A stretch of DNA of 12,996 bases from an uncultured Collinsella sp. (GTDB taxonomy: Bacteria; Actinomycetota; Coriobacteriia; Coriobacteriales; Coriobacteriaceae). Positions 1-6,087 of the stretch are shown in pieces. The DNA lies in the NCBI GenBank assembly GCA_900552295.1, contig URZB01000018.1:1-12996 (forward strand), written 5' to 3'. Both the position numbers and the translations under genes were made by a program. The notes under the pieces are model-generated. The model searched no databases, had not been told where the DNA came from, and saw only the letters and a list, made by a program, of their open reading frames with translations. The stretch's first letter is position 1. The number at the start of each line of letters is the position of its first letter.

Positions 1-138
1 CACCTTGTCTCAAATGCGACCCGCTCGCTGTCCGTCCTCTACCTGCGGCGTTGCCATCGCTGCCGAAGACGGCAATTGATTAGTTGGCACTTAGGGACGT
101 TCCTTTTCTACCGGCAGTTTGGGACACTCCTGGCTTAG

Positions 139-194
139 TAGTCATTGGGGACGTTCTTAAACGACTAGTCAAATAAGAGCGTCCCCAATGACTA
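139..194. repeat. Long near-perfect inverted repeat (hairpin), likely a dispersed palindromic element
   Basis: Arms 139-159 and 174-194 are 21 bases each and pair throughout, with one T-G wobble (154 with 179). The core of the left arm reads CATTGGGGACG. The 14-base loop (160-173) itself contains the palindrome GACTAGTC (163-170). Related motifs lie just upstream: GGGACGTTCC at 94-103 and GGGACACTCC at 121-130. There is no T-run after the stem, so it does not look like a simple terminator. Such palindromes near contig ends are often dispersed REP-like or transposon-end sequences; that identity is inference. Confidence 0.7.
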
Positions 195-337
195 GGTTGG
201 GCACATTGCTTTGTGAGTTTATTCAATCTTCTTTAATAACAATTAAGTTGTTTACCTGCTTAAAGTTACTTATCATTTTTAAAAATAATGCTCGAAAAAA
301 TCGTCCGAGAAGTCGCGGGGTGGTTTTTACCGCGTCG

Positions 338-412
338 TTCGTCAAGTGATTTGGCAAGTTCTTGGTTGGATATTGGTCAGTTTTGGGGCAACCTTGCCAA
401 AAGCTTGACGAA
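338..412. repeat. Imperfect inverted repeat in an AT-rich spacer
   Basis: TTCGTCAAG (338-346) pairs exactly with CTTGACGAA (404-412), and TTTGGCAAG (350-358) pairs exactly with CTTGCCAAA (393-401). The two 9-bp stems are separated by a small internal loop (3 bases against 2), and the central loop is about 34 bases. The surrounding sequence is AT-rich compared with the flanking genes. It could be a degenerate mobile-element end, a MITE-like remnant or a structured RNA; nothing here decides among them. Confidence 0.5.
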
Positions 413-472
413 TGCAAATTTAGACGTCAGCGAATGAACACTTTGAGCAAGCCCGGTGCAAAATTCTGGGCT

Positions 473-486
473 GATTATCGATAATC
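473..486. promoter_or_regulatory. 14-bp perfect palindrome upstream of the prmC promoter
   Basis: GATTATCGATAATC is identical to its reverse complement. It ends 15 bases before the candidate -35 box of the prmC promoter, a position typical for a dimeric regulator or activator site. I do not recognise the binding protein, and no known consensus is claimed. Confidence 0.4.
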
Positions 487-501
487 GCCTTCAATCGTCC
501 C

Positions 502-528
502 TTGCCAAGCGCTGGCCTCGCGTACAAT
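502..528 (+). promoter_or_regulatory. Candidate sigma70-type promoter for prmC
   Basis: TTGCCA (502-507) matches five of six -35 consensus bases and TACAAT (523-528) five of six -10 bases. The spacing is 15 bases, a little short. The predicted start near 535 gives a leader of about 40 bases, which contains a GC-rich hairpin (545-558) just before the ribosome binding site. The same TACAAT box, preceded by CG, is found in the candidate atp operon promoter, which supports the assignment. Confidence 0.5.
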
Positions 529-576
529 CTGCTCCGACATTCGCGCGCCGCCCGGCGCTTAAGAGGGGAGGGCCCC

Positions 577-1827
577 ATGGCAAACGAGATTTGGACCATC
601 AAGCGTTGTCTCGAGTGGACCAAGGAGTACCTGGCCGAGCGCGGCGAGGAGCACCCCCGTCTTTCTGCCGAGTGGCTGCTCTGCGCTGCCACGGGTTTGG
701 CACGCATCGACTTATATATGCGCATGGACGAGACGCTTAACGCGGCTCAGCTCGAGACCATGCACGCGGCCGTTGTTCGTCGCGCTAAAGGTGAACCGCT
801 GCAGTACATCACCGGCAGCACGCAGTTTCGCATGATCGACGTCGCGTGCGCCCCCGGCGTGCTCATTCCGCGCCCCGAGACCGAGATGCTCGTCGAGGAA
901 GTCCTCAATTATCTGGATGCCGAGGTGCTGAGCCCCGAGGCTGCTGCCCGTCAGCGCGTGGAGCTGCCTTGGAACGATGAGGTCGAGGAGGCACGCAAGG
1001 CCGAGGCCGCGCTGGCAGACGAACGCGCGGCCGCCGAGCGCCGTGCCGCTAACCTGACGGCTGCCGATGAGGCGGCGCTAGGCGGCGACGTATTGGGCAG
1101 CCGCGCCTATGCCGAGGAGCTGGCCGACCGCGAGGCCGAGGAAGCCGCCGCGCAGGCAGCAGAAGCCGAAGCCGCGGAAGCCGCCGAGCCCGAGCTCGAC
1201 GAATACGGCATCGCCATCGAGGGTGCCGGCCAGGAGACGGCTTCGGCTCAGGATGCCGCTGCGCCTGCCCCAGCCGAGCCCCGTATCGCCCGCGTTCTCG
1301 AGGTCGGCTGCGGCACGGGTTGCATCTCGCTCTCCCTTGCCTGGGAGCGCCGCGGCCACGTTACCTGCACCGCCACCGATATCGAGCCGCGCGCCATCGA
1401 TCTGGCCACCAAAAACCGCGACGCGCTCGGCCTCACGGCAGATGAGGTTGCCTTTAGTCTCACCAACCTGGTGAGCTCCATTCCCCGCGAAGAGTGGGGC
1501 ACCTTCGACGTGCTCGTTTCCAACCCGCCCTACATCCCGACCGGCGTCATGCGCTCGCTGCCGCACGAGGTCAAGGACTTTGAGCCCGACTTGGCGCTCG
1601 AGGGCGGTGCCGACGGCCTGGACATCTTCCGCCGCCTGCTCAATGCGGCGCCTTACATGCTGCGCGCCGGCGGCCTGTTTGCCTGCGAGCTCTACGAGGG
1701 CGCCCTCGATGCCGCGGCCGAGCTCTGTCGCCAGGCAGGCCTTTCGGACGTGCGTATCGTCCACGACCTCACCGATCGTCCCCGCATCGTTCGAGCCATC
1801 GTCACCGAGCCCAAACAGCGTATTTAA
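577..1827 (+). CDS. prmC: Peptide chain release factor N5-glutamine methyltransferase PrmC, with a large interdomain insert
   Basis: PrmC methylates the glutamine of the GGQ motif in release factors RF1 and RF2, using S-adenosylmethionine, in the cytoplasm. The protein is 416 residues, far longer than the usual 280 or so. Residues 1-110 form the helical N-terminal domain ending in the conserved PRPETE (98-103). The methyltransferase domain has the SAM-binding VLEVGCGTG (240-248) and the catalytic NPPY (316-319). Between them, about residues 115-234, lies a low-complexity Ala/Glu/Arg-rich segment that is probably helical or coiled coil and is absent from typical family members. I chose the ATG at 577 because AGAGGGGAGG lies just upstream; a TTG at 502 in the same frame would place the start inside the candidate -35 box. 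The toxin-antitoxin pair follows. Family assignment is firm; the role of the insert is unknown. Confidence 0.95.
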   Translation: MANEIWTIKRCLEWTKEYLAERGEEHPRLSAEWLLCAATGLARIDLYMRMDETLNAAQLETMHAAVVRRAKGEPLQYITGSTQFRMIDVACAPGVLIPRPETEMLVEEVLNYLDAEVLSPEAAARQRVELPWNDEVEEARKAEAALADERAAAERRAANLTAADEAALGGDVLGSRAYAEELADREAEEAAAQAAEAEAAEAAEPELDEYGIAIEGAGQETASAQDAAAPAPAEPRIARVLEVGCGTGCISLSLAWERRGHVTCTATDIEPRAIDLATKNRDALGLTADEVAFSLTNLVSSIPREEWGTFDVLVSNPPYIPTGVMRSLPHEVKDFEPDLALEGGADGLDIFRRLLNAAPYMLRAGGLFACELYEGALDAAAELCRQAGLSDVRIVHDLTDRPRIVRAIVTEPKQRI

Positions 1828-1860
1828 GCTGAATAAGTAGACATTTGCGCAAGTTTGTCC

Positions 1861-1888
1861 TTGCAATATACCGTAAAACTTCTACTAT
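1861..1888 (+). promoter_or_regulatory. Candidate promoter of the toxin-antitoxin pair
   Basis: TTGCAA (1861-1866) and TACTAT (1883-1888) are 16 bases apart, each matching four of six consensus bases. The region between prmC and the toxin is AT-rich and begins after the prmC stop at 1827. The predicted transcript would start close to the ribosome binding site, giving a very short leader. Confidence 0.45.
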
Positions 1889-1893
1889 AGAAG
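1879..1893. promoter_or_regulatory. Inverted repeat overlapping -10 box and ribosome binding site, likely HigA operator
   Basis: CTTCTA (1879-1884) and TAGAAG (1888-1893) are exact inverted repeats separated by three bases. The site covers the candidate -10 box and runs into the AAGGAG ribosome binding site (1891-1896). XRE-type antitoxins commonly repress their own operon by binding such palindromes. Binding by the antitoxin encoded downstream is inference from position. Confidence 0.5.
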
Positions 1894-1902
1894 GAGAAAG
1901 GT

Positions 1903-2298
1903 ATGTCAAATCAGCTGCATCGGTACCGTATCGTGCTTGATTACATTGAACCTTGGCTTGATGAGCAGGATGAAGCTACGCTGAAGCAGATTTATGCAGA
2001 CCTTTTGGTGCTCGAGAAGGAAGGTCCCAGCCTTGGTCGTCCGCTGGTTGACCGCGTAAAGGGCTCGAAGCTTCATCATTTAAAGGAGCTGAGAGTGACG
2101 TCGTGTGGTGGGCAGGTGATTCGCATCCTCTTCGCCTTTGACCCCAAGCGCCAGGCGGTATTGCTATTGGCGGGTGATAAGTCGCGAGCGGGATCGTCAA
2201 GGGCAAAATGGAACGGTTGGTATGCGATCAACATTCCAAGGGCCGAGCAAATATACCGTCGCCACGTAAGGAGGCTCGATCGAGATGGAACTGCATGA
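1903..2298 (+). CDS. Type II toxin of the RelE/ParE superfamily, HigB-like (Gp49-like)
   Basis: This 131-residue protein resembles HigB/Gp49-like toxins, which fold like RelE and usually act as ribosome-dependent mRNA interferases. The family pattern is visible: LKELR (60-64), then RILFAFDPKRQAVLLLAGDK (74-93), then WYAINIPRAEQIYRRH (106-121). The start at 1903 has AAGGAG six bases upstream. The reading frame overlaps the next gene by 14 bases, as is usual for translationally coupled toxin-antitoxin pairs, with the toxin first as in higBA. Codon use is less GC-biased than in the neighbours, which suggests acquisition. mRNA cleavage is inferred from the family, and the exact subfamily is uncertain. 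Confidence 0.85.
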   Translation: MSNQLHRYRIVLDYIEPWLDEQDEATLKQIYADLLVLEKEGPSLGRPLVDRVKGSKLHHLKELRVTSCGGQVIRILFAFDPKRQAVLLLAGDKSRAGSSRAKWNGWYAINIPRAEQIYRRHVRRLDRDGTA

Positions 2299-2587
2299 GT
2301 ATATGGAATCTCGCGGGATAACACGCGACTCCATTACCGCCGAGCAGGAGAGGACTCGCGATCGTATCGAAGCCTATAAGCTTGCTCAGATTCGCAGGTT
2401 AAAAGATCTAACACAGGCGTCGGTCGCCCAGTCGATGGGCGTTTCTCAAAAACGTGTATCCGAGCTCGAGCGTGGGGAGTTGGGTTCGATGAGGCTCGAC
2501 ACGCTGAGCAGGTACGCAGAGAGCCTCGGCGGAAAACTGGTTGCAAGCATCGAGTTTCCCGATCGTACCGTTACGCTTGCGCGCTAA
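2285..2587 (+). CDS. XRE-family helix-turn-helix antitoxin, HigA-like
   Basis: This 100-residue protein carries a Cro/C1-type helix-turn-helix at about residues 43-62 (TQASVAQSMGVSQKRVSELE), followed by a typical helix with LDTLSRYAESLGG (71-83). It should bind and neutralise the upstream toxin and repress the shared promoter. The ATG at 2285 lies inside the last codons of the toxin gene, with AAGGAGG at 2268-2274 as ribosome binding site. The residues before the domain (about 1-40) are charged and helical and could be the toxin-contacting part, though in some HigA proteins this is C-terminal. No terminator is obvious after the stop; 148 bases separate it from the next gene. Confidence 0.87.
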   Translation: MELHEYMESRGITRDSITAEQERTRDRIEAYKLAQIRRLKDLTQASVAQSMGVSQKRVSELERGELGSMRLDTLSRYAESLGGKLVASIEFPDRTVTLAR

Positions 2588-2735
2588 AAATCTTCAATTA
2601 ACCCCCTCACTTTCACCGACTACTAGAGCCGCTCACCAAACCAACATGCGCTCTGGGCAAATAGGTTGAATGTTTCGTGCGAGAATGCCCCACAGTAAAC
2701 AAACTTGCACCGGAGCGTAAGGGGCTGGCATACAC

Positions 2736-3479
2736 ATGCAGACGGTCTATCGGGTATACGAGGGAACGCGCGAGCCGCATCGGCTTGCCGTCGAGCGCAC
2801 GGCCGAGGTGCTCGGCCGCGGCGGCCTGGCCTTGATTCCGACCGAGACCGTCTACGGTGTCGCCGTGGCAGTCAACGCCTTCTCGGGCGCCGTGCCCCAA
2901 GATACAAGCGAATTCCCATCGTGGCCGCGCGATCCGCAGGCTGCCGTCAATGGCGCCGCAGTTCCTGCACTCGGCACCGGCTATCGCCGTATCTTCACTC
3001 TCAAGCAACGTGAGCTCACGCAAACCGTCGCTTGGCTGGTCGATGGCGTCGAAGCACTCGACCGCTATGGCGTGGATATCCCGGAAGATGCCCGCGTACT
3101 CGCGCGACGATGCTGGCCGGGAGCCCTGACTATCGTGGTCAAGGCAGCCCCCTGCGTGCCGACCTTTATGCGCGCTGCCGACGACACCGTGGCCCTGCGC
3201 GCTTCGGCCTCTCCCGTGGTCCAAGCGCTCATCCGCGCCTGCGGCAGTCCCCTTGCCTGCACGAGCGCCAACACGCACGGCGCGCCTTCGCCGGCAAGCT
3301 TTGCCGCCGTCGAGGGTCGCATCCTGGAGGGGGTCGATGTTGCCGTCGACGCCGGTGAGACCCCGTGTCGCGACGCCTCGACCATCGTGTCGTTCCAGCA
3401 CGGCGGGCTCCAGATCCTGCGCCAAGGCGCACTTCCCGCATCAGAGATCGAGCGGGTCCTGTCCGACCCGATGCAATAG
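2736..3479 (+). CDS. tsaC: L-threonylcarbamoyladenylate synthase (YrdC/TsaC type) for tRNA t6A
   Basis: The enzyme makes threonylcarbamoyl-AMP from threonine, bicarbonate and ATP, the first step of the t6A modification at position 37 of ANN-decoding tRNAs. Family marks include IPTETVYG (34-41), the KxR motif (K90, R92), WPGALTIV (127-134), the basic residue in ALRAS (R155) and CTSAN (175-179). At 247 residues it is longer than E. coli YrdC (about 190) and shorter than full Sua5 proteins, so it lacks a complete Sua5 domain. About 35 extra residues (48-82) sit between the PTETVYG strand and the KxR motif. The ribosome binding site (AAGGGG, about 2719-2724) is modest. glpK follows after 13 bases, so the two are probably cotranscribed. 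Confidence 0.92.
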   Translation: MQTVYRVYEGTREPHRLAVERTAEVLGRGGLALIPTETVYGVAVAVNAFSGAVPQDTSEFPSWPRDPQAAVNGAAVPALGTGYRRIFTLKQRELTQTVAWLVDGVEALDRYGVDIPEDARVLARRCWPGALTIVVKAAPCVPTFMRAADDTVALRASASPVVQALIRACGSPLACTSANTHGAPSPASFAAVEGRILEGVDVAVDAGETPCRDASTIVSFQHGGLQILRQGALPASEIERVLSDPMQ

Positions 3480-3492
3480 AAGGGTGTAAGCG

Positions 3493-5034
3493 ATGTCGTT
3501 GAATCTGGGCAGCCTGGGCATGGAAGATGCCTCGTTTAACTTTGGCGGTTCCTACATCATGGCGCTCGACTGCGGCACTACCTCGGTACTCGCGGCCATT
3601 GTCGACGAATACGGCTGCATCGTTGCCCAGGCGCGTCGTAGCGTCAAAACCAGCTTCCCGCGCCCCGGCTGGGTGGAGCAGGATCCCACGGAGGTGCTTG
3701 CCAGCCAGATCGGCGTGATGATGGAGGTTCAGTTTAAGAGCGGCATCCATTCCGATCGCATCGCCGCCATCGGCATCTCCAACCAGCGCGAGACCACGGT
3801 GGTCTGGGACCGCGTGAGCGGCCAGCCCATCTATAACGCCATCGTATGGCAGTGCCGTCGTACCGCGCCGGCGATCGACGCGTTGGTTGAACAGGGTTGC
3901 GAGGAGCTGGTGCGCTCCCGCACGGGACTTACGCTTGACCCGTATTTCTCGGCCTCCAAGGTGCAGTGGATTCTCGACAACGTCGACGGCGCACGCGAGA
4001 GCGCGGCGGCGGGCGACCTCATGTTTGGCACCATCGACACCTGGCTCATCTACAACCTCACCGGCGGCCAGGTCTTTGCCACCGACTACACCAATGCCAG
4101 CCGCACGGCACTCTTTAATATCCATACGCTCGATTGGGACGACGACCTGCTGGCGCTCTTTGACGTTCCACGTTCCATGATGCCCGAGGTTCGCTGGAGC
4201 TCGGGCGACTACGGCCGCGTCGCGAGCGACATCATGACCAACATGCCGCCCATCATGGGCGTGGCGGGCGACCAGCAGGCATCGCTGTTCGGCCACTGCT
4301 GCTTCTATCCCGGCCAGACCAAAAACACCTATGGCACGGGCTGCTTTATGCTCATGAACACCGGTGACGAGATCGTCGAATCCAAGAATGGCCTGGTCTC
4401 CACCATCGGTATCGCTGCGGACGGCAAAGTCAGCTATGCGCTCGAGGGCTCTATTTTTGCCGCCGGTTCAACGATGAACTGGCTTCGCAACAACATGGGC
4501 ATCATCTCGAGCGTGAGCGAGTCGGCACAACTCGCCGCTTCGATCAACGACAACGAGGGCTGCTACTTCGTCCCCGCCTTCGCTGGCCTGGGCGCTCCCT
4601 GGTGGGACCCGCGTGCCCGCGGTATCGTGTGCGGCCTGACCGGTGCCTCGAGTCGCGCGACCATTGTGCGTGCGGCCTGCGAGTCCATGGCCTACCAGAG
4701 TTATGACGTGCTGCGCGCCATGGAGCAGGACGTGGGACTTTCGATTGAGCGCCTGTCCGTCGATGGCGGCGCCTCACGCAACGAGTTCATCATGCAATTC
4801 CAGGCCGACCTGCTGGATATCCCCGTGCTGCAATGCGAGACGGTGGAGACCACGGCAATCGGTGCCGCGTACTTGGCGGGTCTTGCCGTCGGCTATTGGG
4901 AAGACCTTGAAGAGCTGGAGCAAAATGCCCAGATCGTTAGGACCTTCCTTCCCCATATGTCCGCCGAGCGTCGCGAGCAAAACCTTGCGGGCTGGCGTGA
5001 TGCAGTCAAGCGCTCGCTCAGTACCGCACAGTAG
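3493..5034 (+). CDS. glpK: Glycerol kinase
   Basis: This FGGY-family kinase phosphorylates glycerol to sn-glycerol 3-phosphate with ATP. The 513 residues align along the whole E. coli-type enzyme: the phosphate-binding DCGTTS (26-31), NQRE with the glycerol-contacting R99 and E100, DPYF (149-152), the catalytic D260 in GDQQA, and the C-terminal nucleotide motif VDGGA (423-427). It has about 16 extra N-terminal residues. Two departures are visible. The E. coli fructose-1,6-bisphosphate loop (GGKGGTR) is replaced by an unrelated stretch (about 245-253), and no histidine is present at the Firmicutes phosphorylation site. The arginine that follows DxGTTSS in E. coli (R17) is leucine here (L33). 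AGAAGGG before the ATG supports the start. No glycerol facilitator or dehydrogenase lies nearby. Confidence 0.96.
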   Translation: MSLNLGSLGMEDASFNFGGSYIMALDCGTTSVLAAIVDEYGCIVAQARRSVKTSFPRPGWVEQDPTEVLASQIGVMMEVQFKSGIHSDRIAAIGISNQRETTVVWDRVSGQPIYNAIVWQCRRTAPAIDALVEQGCEELVRSRTGLTLDPYFSASKVQWILDNVDGARESAAAGDLMFGTIDTWLIYNLTGGQVFATDYTNASRTALFNIHTLDWDDDLLALFDVPRSMMPEVRWSSGDYGRVASDIMTNMPPIMGVAGDQQASLFGHCCFYPGQTKNTYGTGCFMLMNTGDEIVESKNGLVSTIGIAADGKVSYALEGSIFAAGSTMNWLRNNMGIISSVSESAQLAASINDNEGCYFVPAFAGLGAPWWDPRARGIVCGLTGASSRATIVRAACESMAYQSYDVLRAMEQDVGLSIERLSVDGGASRNEFIMQFQADLLDIPVLQCETVETTAIGAAYLAGLAVGYWEDLEELEQNAQIVRTFLPHMSAERREQNLAGWRDAVKRSLSTAQ

Positions 5035-5080
5035 GGCTGCGATGGGCTGCTCGATACAACAAACCGCTAAACTTATGCAT

Positions 5081-5122
5081 GGCGTGCGGCGGCAACATTG
5101 CTGCGCGCCTTGTCAGCAAGGC
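5081..5122 (+). promoter_or_regulatory. Two mutually exclusive hairpins in the upp leader (candidate attenuator or glpK terminator)
   Basis: Stem A pairs GGCGTGCGGC (5081-5090) with GCTGCGCGCC (5100-5109), ten pairs including two G-U. Stem B pairs GCCTTG (5107-5112) with CAAGGC (5117-5122) around a four-base loop and is followed by TTTT (5125-5128), like a weak intrinsic terminator. The stems share bases 5107-5109 and so cannot both form fully. This could be an attenuation switch for upp or simply the end of glpK transcription. No PyrR-binding consensus was identified. Confidence 0.4.
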
Positions 5123-5157
5123 CGTTTTGCGGCTGCAACGAAAGGGGCAATCAACCC

Positions 5158-5805
5158 ATGACCGTCACCTACGATGCGTCCCGTGTGACGCTTGTCGATC
5201 ATCCGCTCGTCCAGCACAAGCTGTCGATCCTGCGCGACAAAAACACCGGCACCAACCAGTTCCGCCAGCTTGTGCGCGAGCTCGCGCTTTTTGACGGCTA
5301 CGAGGCCATGCGCGACCTGCCTATGGAAGACGTCGAGGTCGAGACCCCCATCACTACCGCCACGTTCAAACAGCTTGCCGGCAAGAAACTCGCCATCGTG
5401 CCCATCCTGCGTGCGGGCCTTGGCATGGTCGACGGTATCCTCGACCTGGTGCCCTCCGCTCGCGTGGGCCACATCGGCATGGAGCGCGACGAGGTCACCC
5501 ACGAGCCGCACGAGTATTACTGCAAGATGCCCAAGGATATCGACCAGCGCATCTGCCTGGTCGTCGACCCCATGCTCGCCACGGGCGGTTCGGCCGAGAT
5601 GGCCATCAGCTACCTGCGCGAGCGCGGTGTCAAGGATATCCGCATGCTGTGCATCGTCGCCGCGCCCGAGGGCCTCAAGTCACTGACCGAAAAGGACCCC
5701 GACGTACATATTTATACGTGCGCCATCGACGACCATCTCAACGAGGCCGCCTACATCGTTCCCGGCCTCGGCGACGCCGGCGACCGCATCTTCGGCACGC
5801 TCTAG
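5158..5805 (+). CDS. upp: Uracil phosphoribosyltransferase
   Basis: Upp converts uracil and PRPP to UMP in the cytoplasm, the main pyrimidine salvage step. The 215-residue protein has the family length (about 208-210) and its motifs: ILRAGLGM (83-90), the PRPP loop [10 protein letters not shown] (137-146) and the uracil-contacting C-terminal [10 protein letters not shown] (205-214). The same frame is open back to 5098, but the ATG at 5158 is preferred because the family alignment begins there and AAAGGGG (5141-5147) sits ten bases upstream. A structured leader precedes it and a strong hairpin follows. Directly downstream is the ATP synthase operon, an arrangement also known from Firmicutes. 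Confidence 0.97.
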   Translation: MTVTYDASRVTLVDHPLVQHKLSILRDKNTGTNQFRQLVRELALFDGYEAMRDLPMEDVEVETPITTATFKQLAGKKLAIVPILRAGLGMVDGILDLVPSARVGHIGMERDEVTHEPHEYYCKMPKDIDQRICLVVDPMLATGGSAEMAISYLRERGVKDIRMLCIVAAPEGLKSLTEKDPDVHIYTCAIDDHLNEAAYIVPGLGDAGDRIFGTL

Positions 5806-5847
5806 TCGCTGGGCTAAGACGGCCGCGGCTGCAAATACGAAGAAACG

Positions 5848-5882
5848 GTGCGCGCGGTCGAACAAAAGGCGACCGCGCGCAC
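5848..5882 (+). terminator. Strong hairpin after upp, probable transcription terminator
   Basis: GTGCGCGCGGTCG (5848-5860) and CGACCGCGCGCAC (5870-5882) form a perfect 13-bp stem with a nine-base A-rich loop. No T-run follows on the + strand. The bases just before it are A-rich, which would give a T-rich tail on the - strand. It lies 42 bases after the upp stop and well before the atp promoter, so it probably separates the two transcripts. Confidence 0.62.
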
Positions 5883-5894
5883 TCCTGTTAACGG

Positions 5895-5926
5895 ACGTTT
5901 TGCCCTGCAGGGTTCGAGAAAAACGT
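5895..5926. other. Nested inverted repeats between upp terminator and atp promoter
   Basis: ACGTTTT (5895-5901) pairs with AAAACGT (5920-5926), and the segment between them contains the 10-bp palindrome CCCTGCAGGG (5903-5912). It lies about 70 bases upstream of the candidate atp promoter. It may be a second termination structure or a protein-binding site; function is not known. Confidence 0.3.
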
Positions 5927-5997
5927 ATTACCGTACCTGCGGCATAAAGAAGGTCTTAAGAAAACGAACAGGTGCGTATTAACCGATGCTTTTTCGG

Positions 5998-6025
5998 TTG
6001 TACTTTAGCGATTGGCTCGTACAAT
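5998..6025 (+). promoter_or_regulatory. Candidate promoter of the ATP synthase operon
   Basis: TACAAT (6020-6025) is a good -10 box. TTGTAC (5998-6003), 16 bases upstream, keeps the TTG of the -35 consensus. Transcription would begin near 6032, giving a leader of about 55 bases before the first gene. A small inverted repeat, AACCGA (5981-5986) with TCGGTT (5994-5999), overlaps the -35 box and could be an operator. Confidence 0.55.
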
Positions 6026-6087
6026 AGTCACCAATGTTTGGCGGGAACTGTCCTGTGAGGCGATAAAAAAGGAAAGTGAGGACGCCA

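Larger units (their letters stand above)
1..576. other. Gene-free repeat-bearing stretch at the contig edge
   Basis: No convincing coding region is visible in these 576 bases. Bases 1-138 are open in one forward frame and 2-79 in another, but neither translation resembles a family I know, so the tail of an upstream gene cannot be confirmed. Bases 94-194 hold a cluster of GGGAC-type motifs and a strong hairpin. About 200-430 is clearly AT-richer than the genes around it and contains a second inverted repeat. From 473 on there is a palindrome, a candidate promoter and the prmC leader. In related genomes prfA usually precedes prmC; it is absent here, so it is either off the contig or displaced by this insertion-like region. 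Confidence 0.6.

Noticed and set aside
61..74. Small hairpin TGCCG/CGGCA as a terminator of an upstream gene
   Set aside because: The stem is only five pairs with no T-run, too weak to call.
1..138. Open forward frames at the contig start that could be the end of an upstream gene such as prfA
   Set aside because: Neither translation resembles the PrfA C-terminus or another known protein, and one runs into the repeat cluster.
223..417. 64-codon - strand frame in the AT-rich spacer
   Set aside because: It is not opposite a gene, so it was considered, but its start lies beside the inverted repeat, no convincing ribosome binding site was seen and the sequence is unfamiliar. It could be a repeat-encoded fragment.
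502..576. Upstream TTG start adding 25 residues to PrmC
   Set aside because: The TTG falls within the candidate -35 box, has no ribosome binding site, and the added residues do not fit the family. The ATG at 577 has AGAGGGGAGG.
3229..4296. - strand open frame opposite the tsaC 3' end and the 5' half of glpK
   Set aside because: It overlaps two well-supported genes and has low-complexity Arg/His/Gly-rich content with no known domain.
5098..5157. Upstream ATG adding 20 residues to Upp
   Set aside because: The extension lies in the hairpin-forming leader, and family homology begins at the ATG at 5158, which has its own ribosome binding site.
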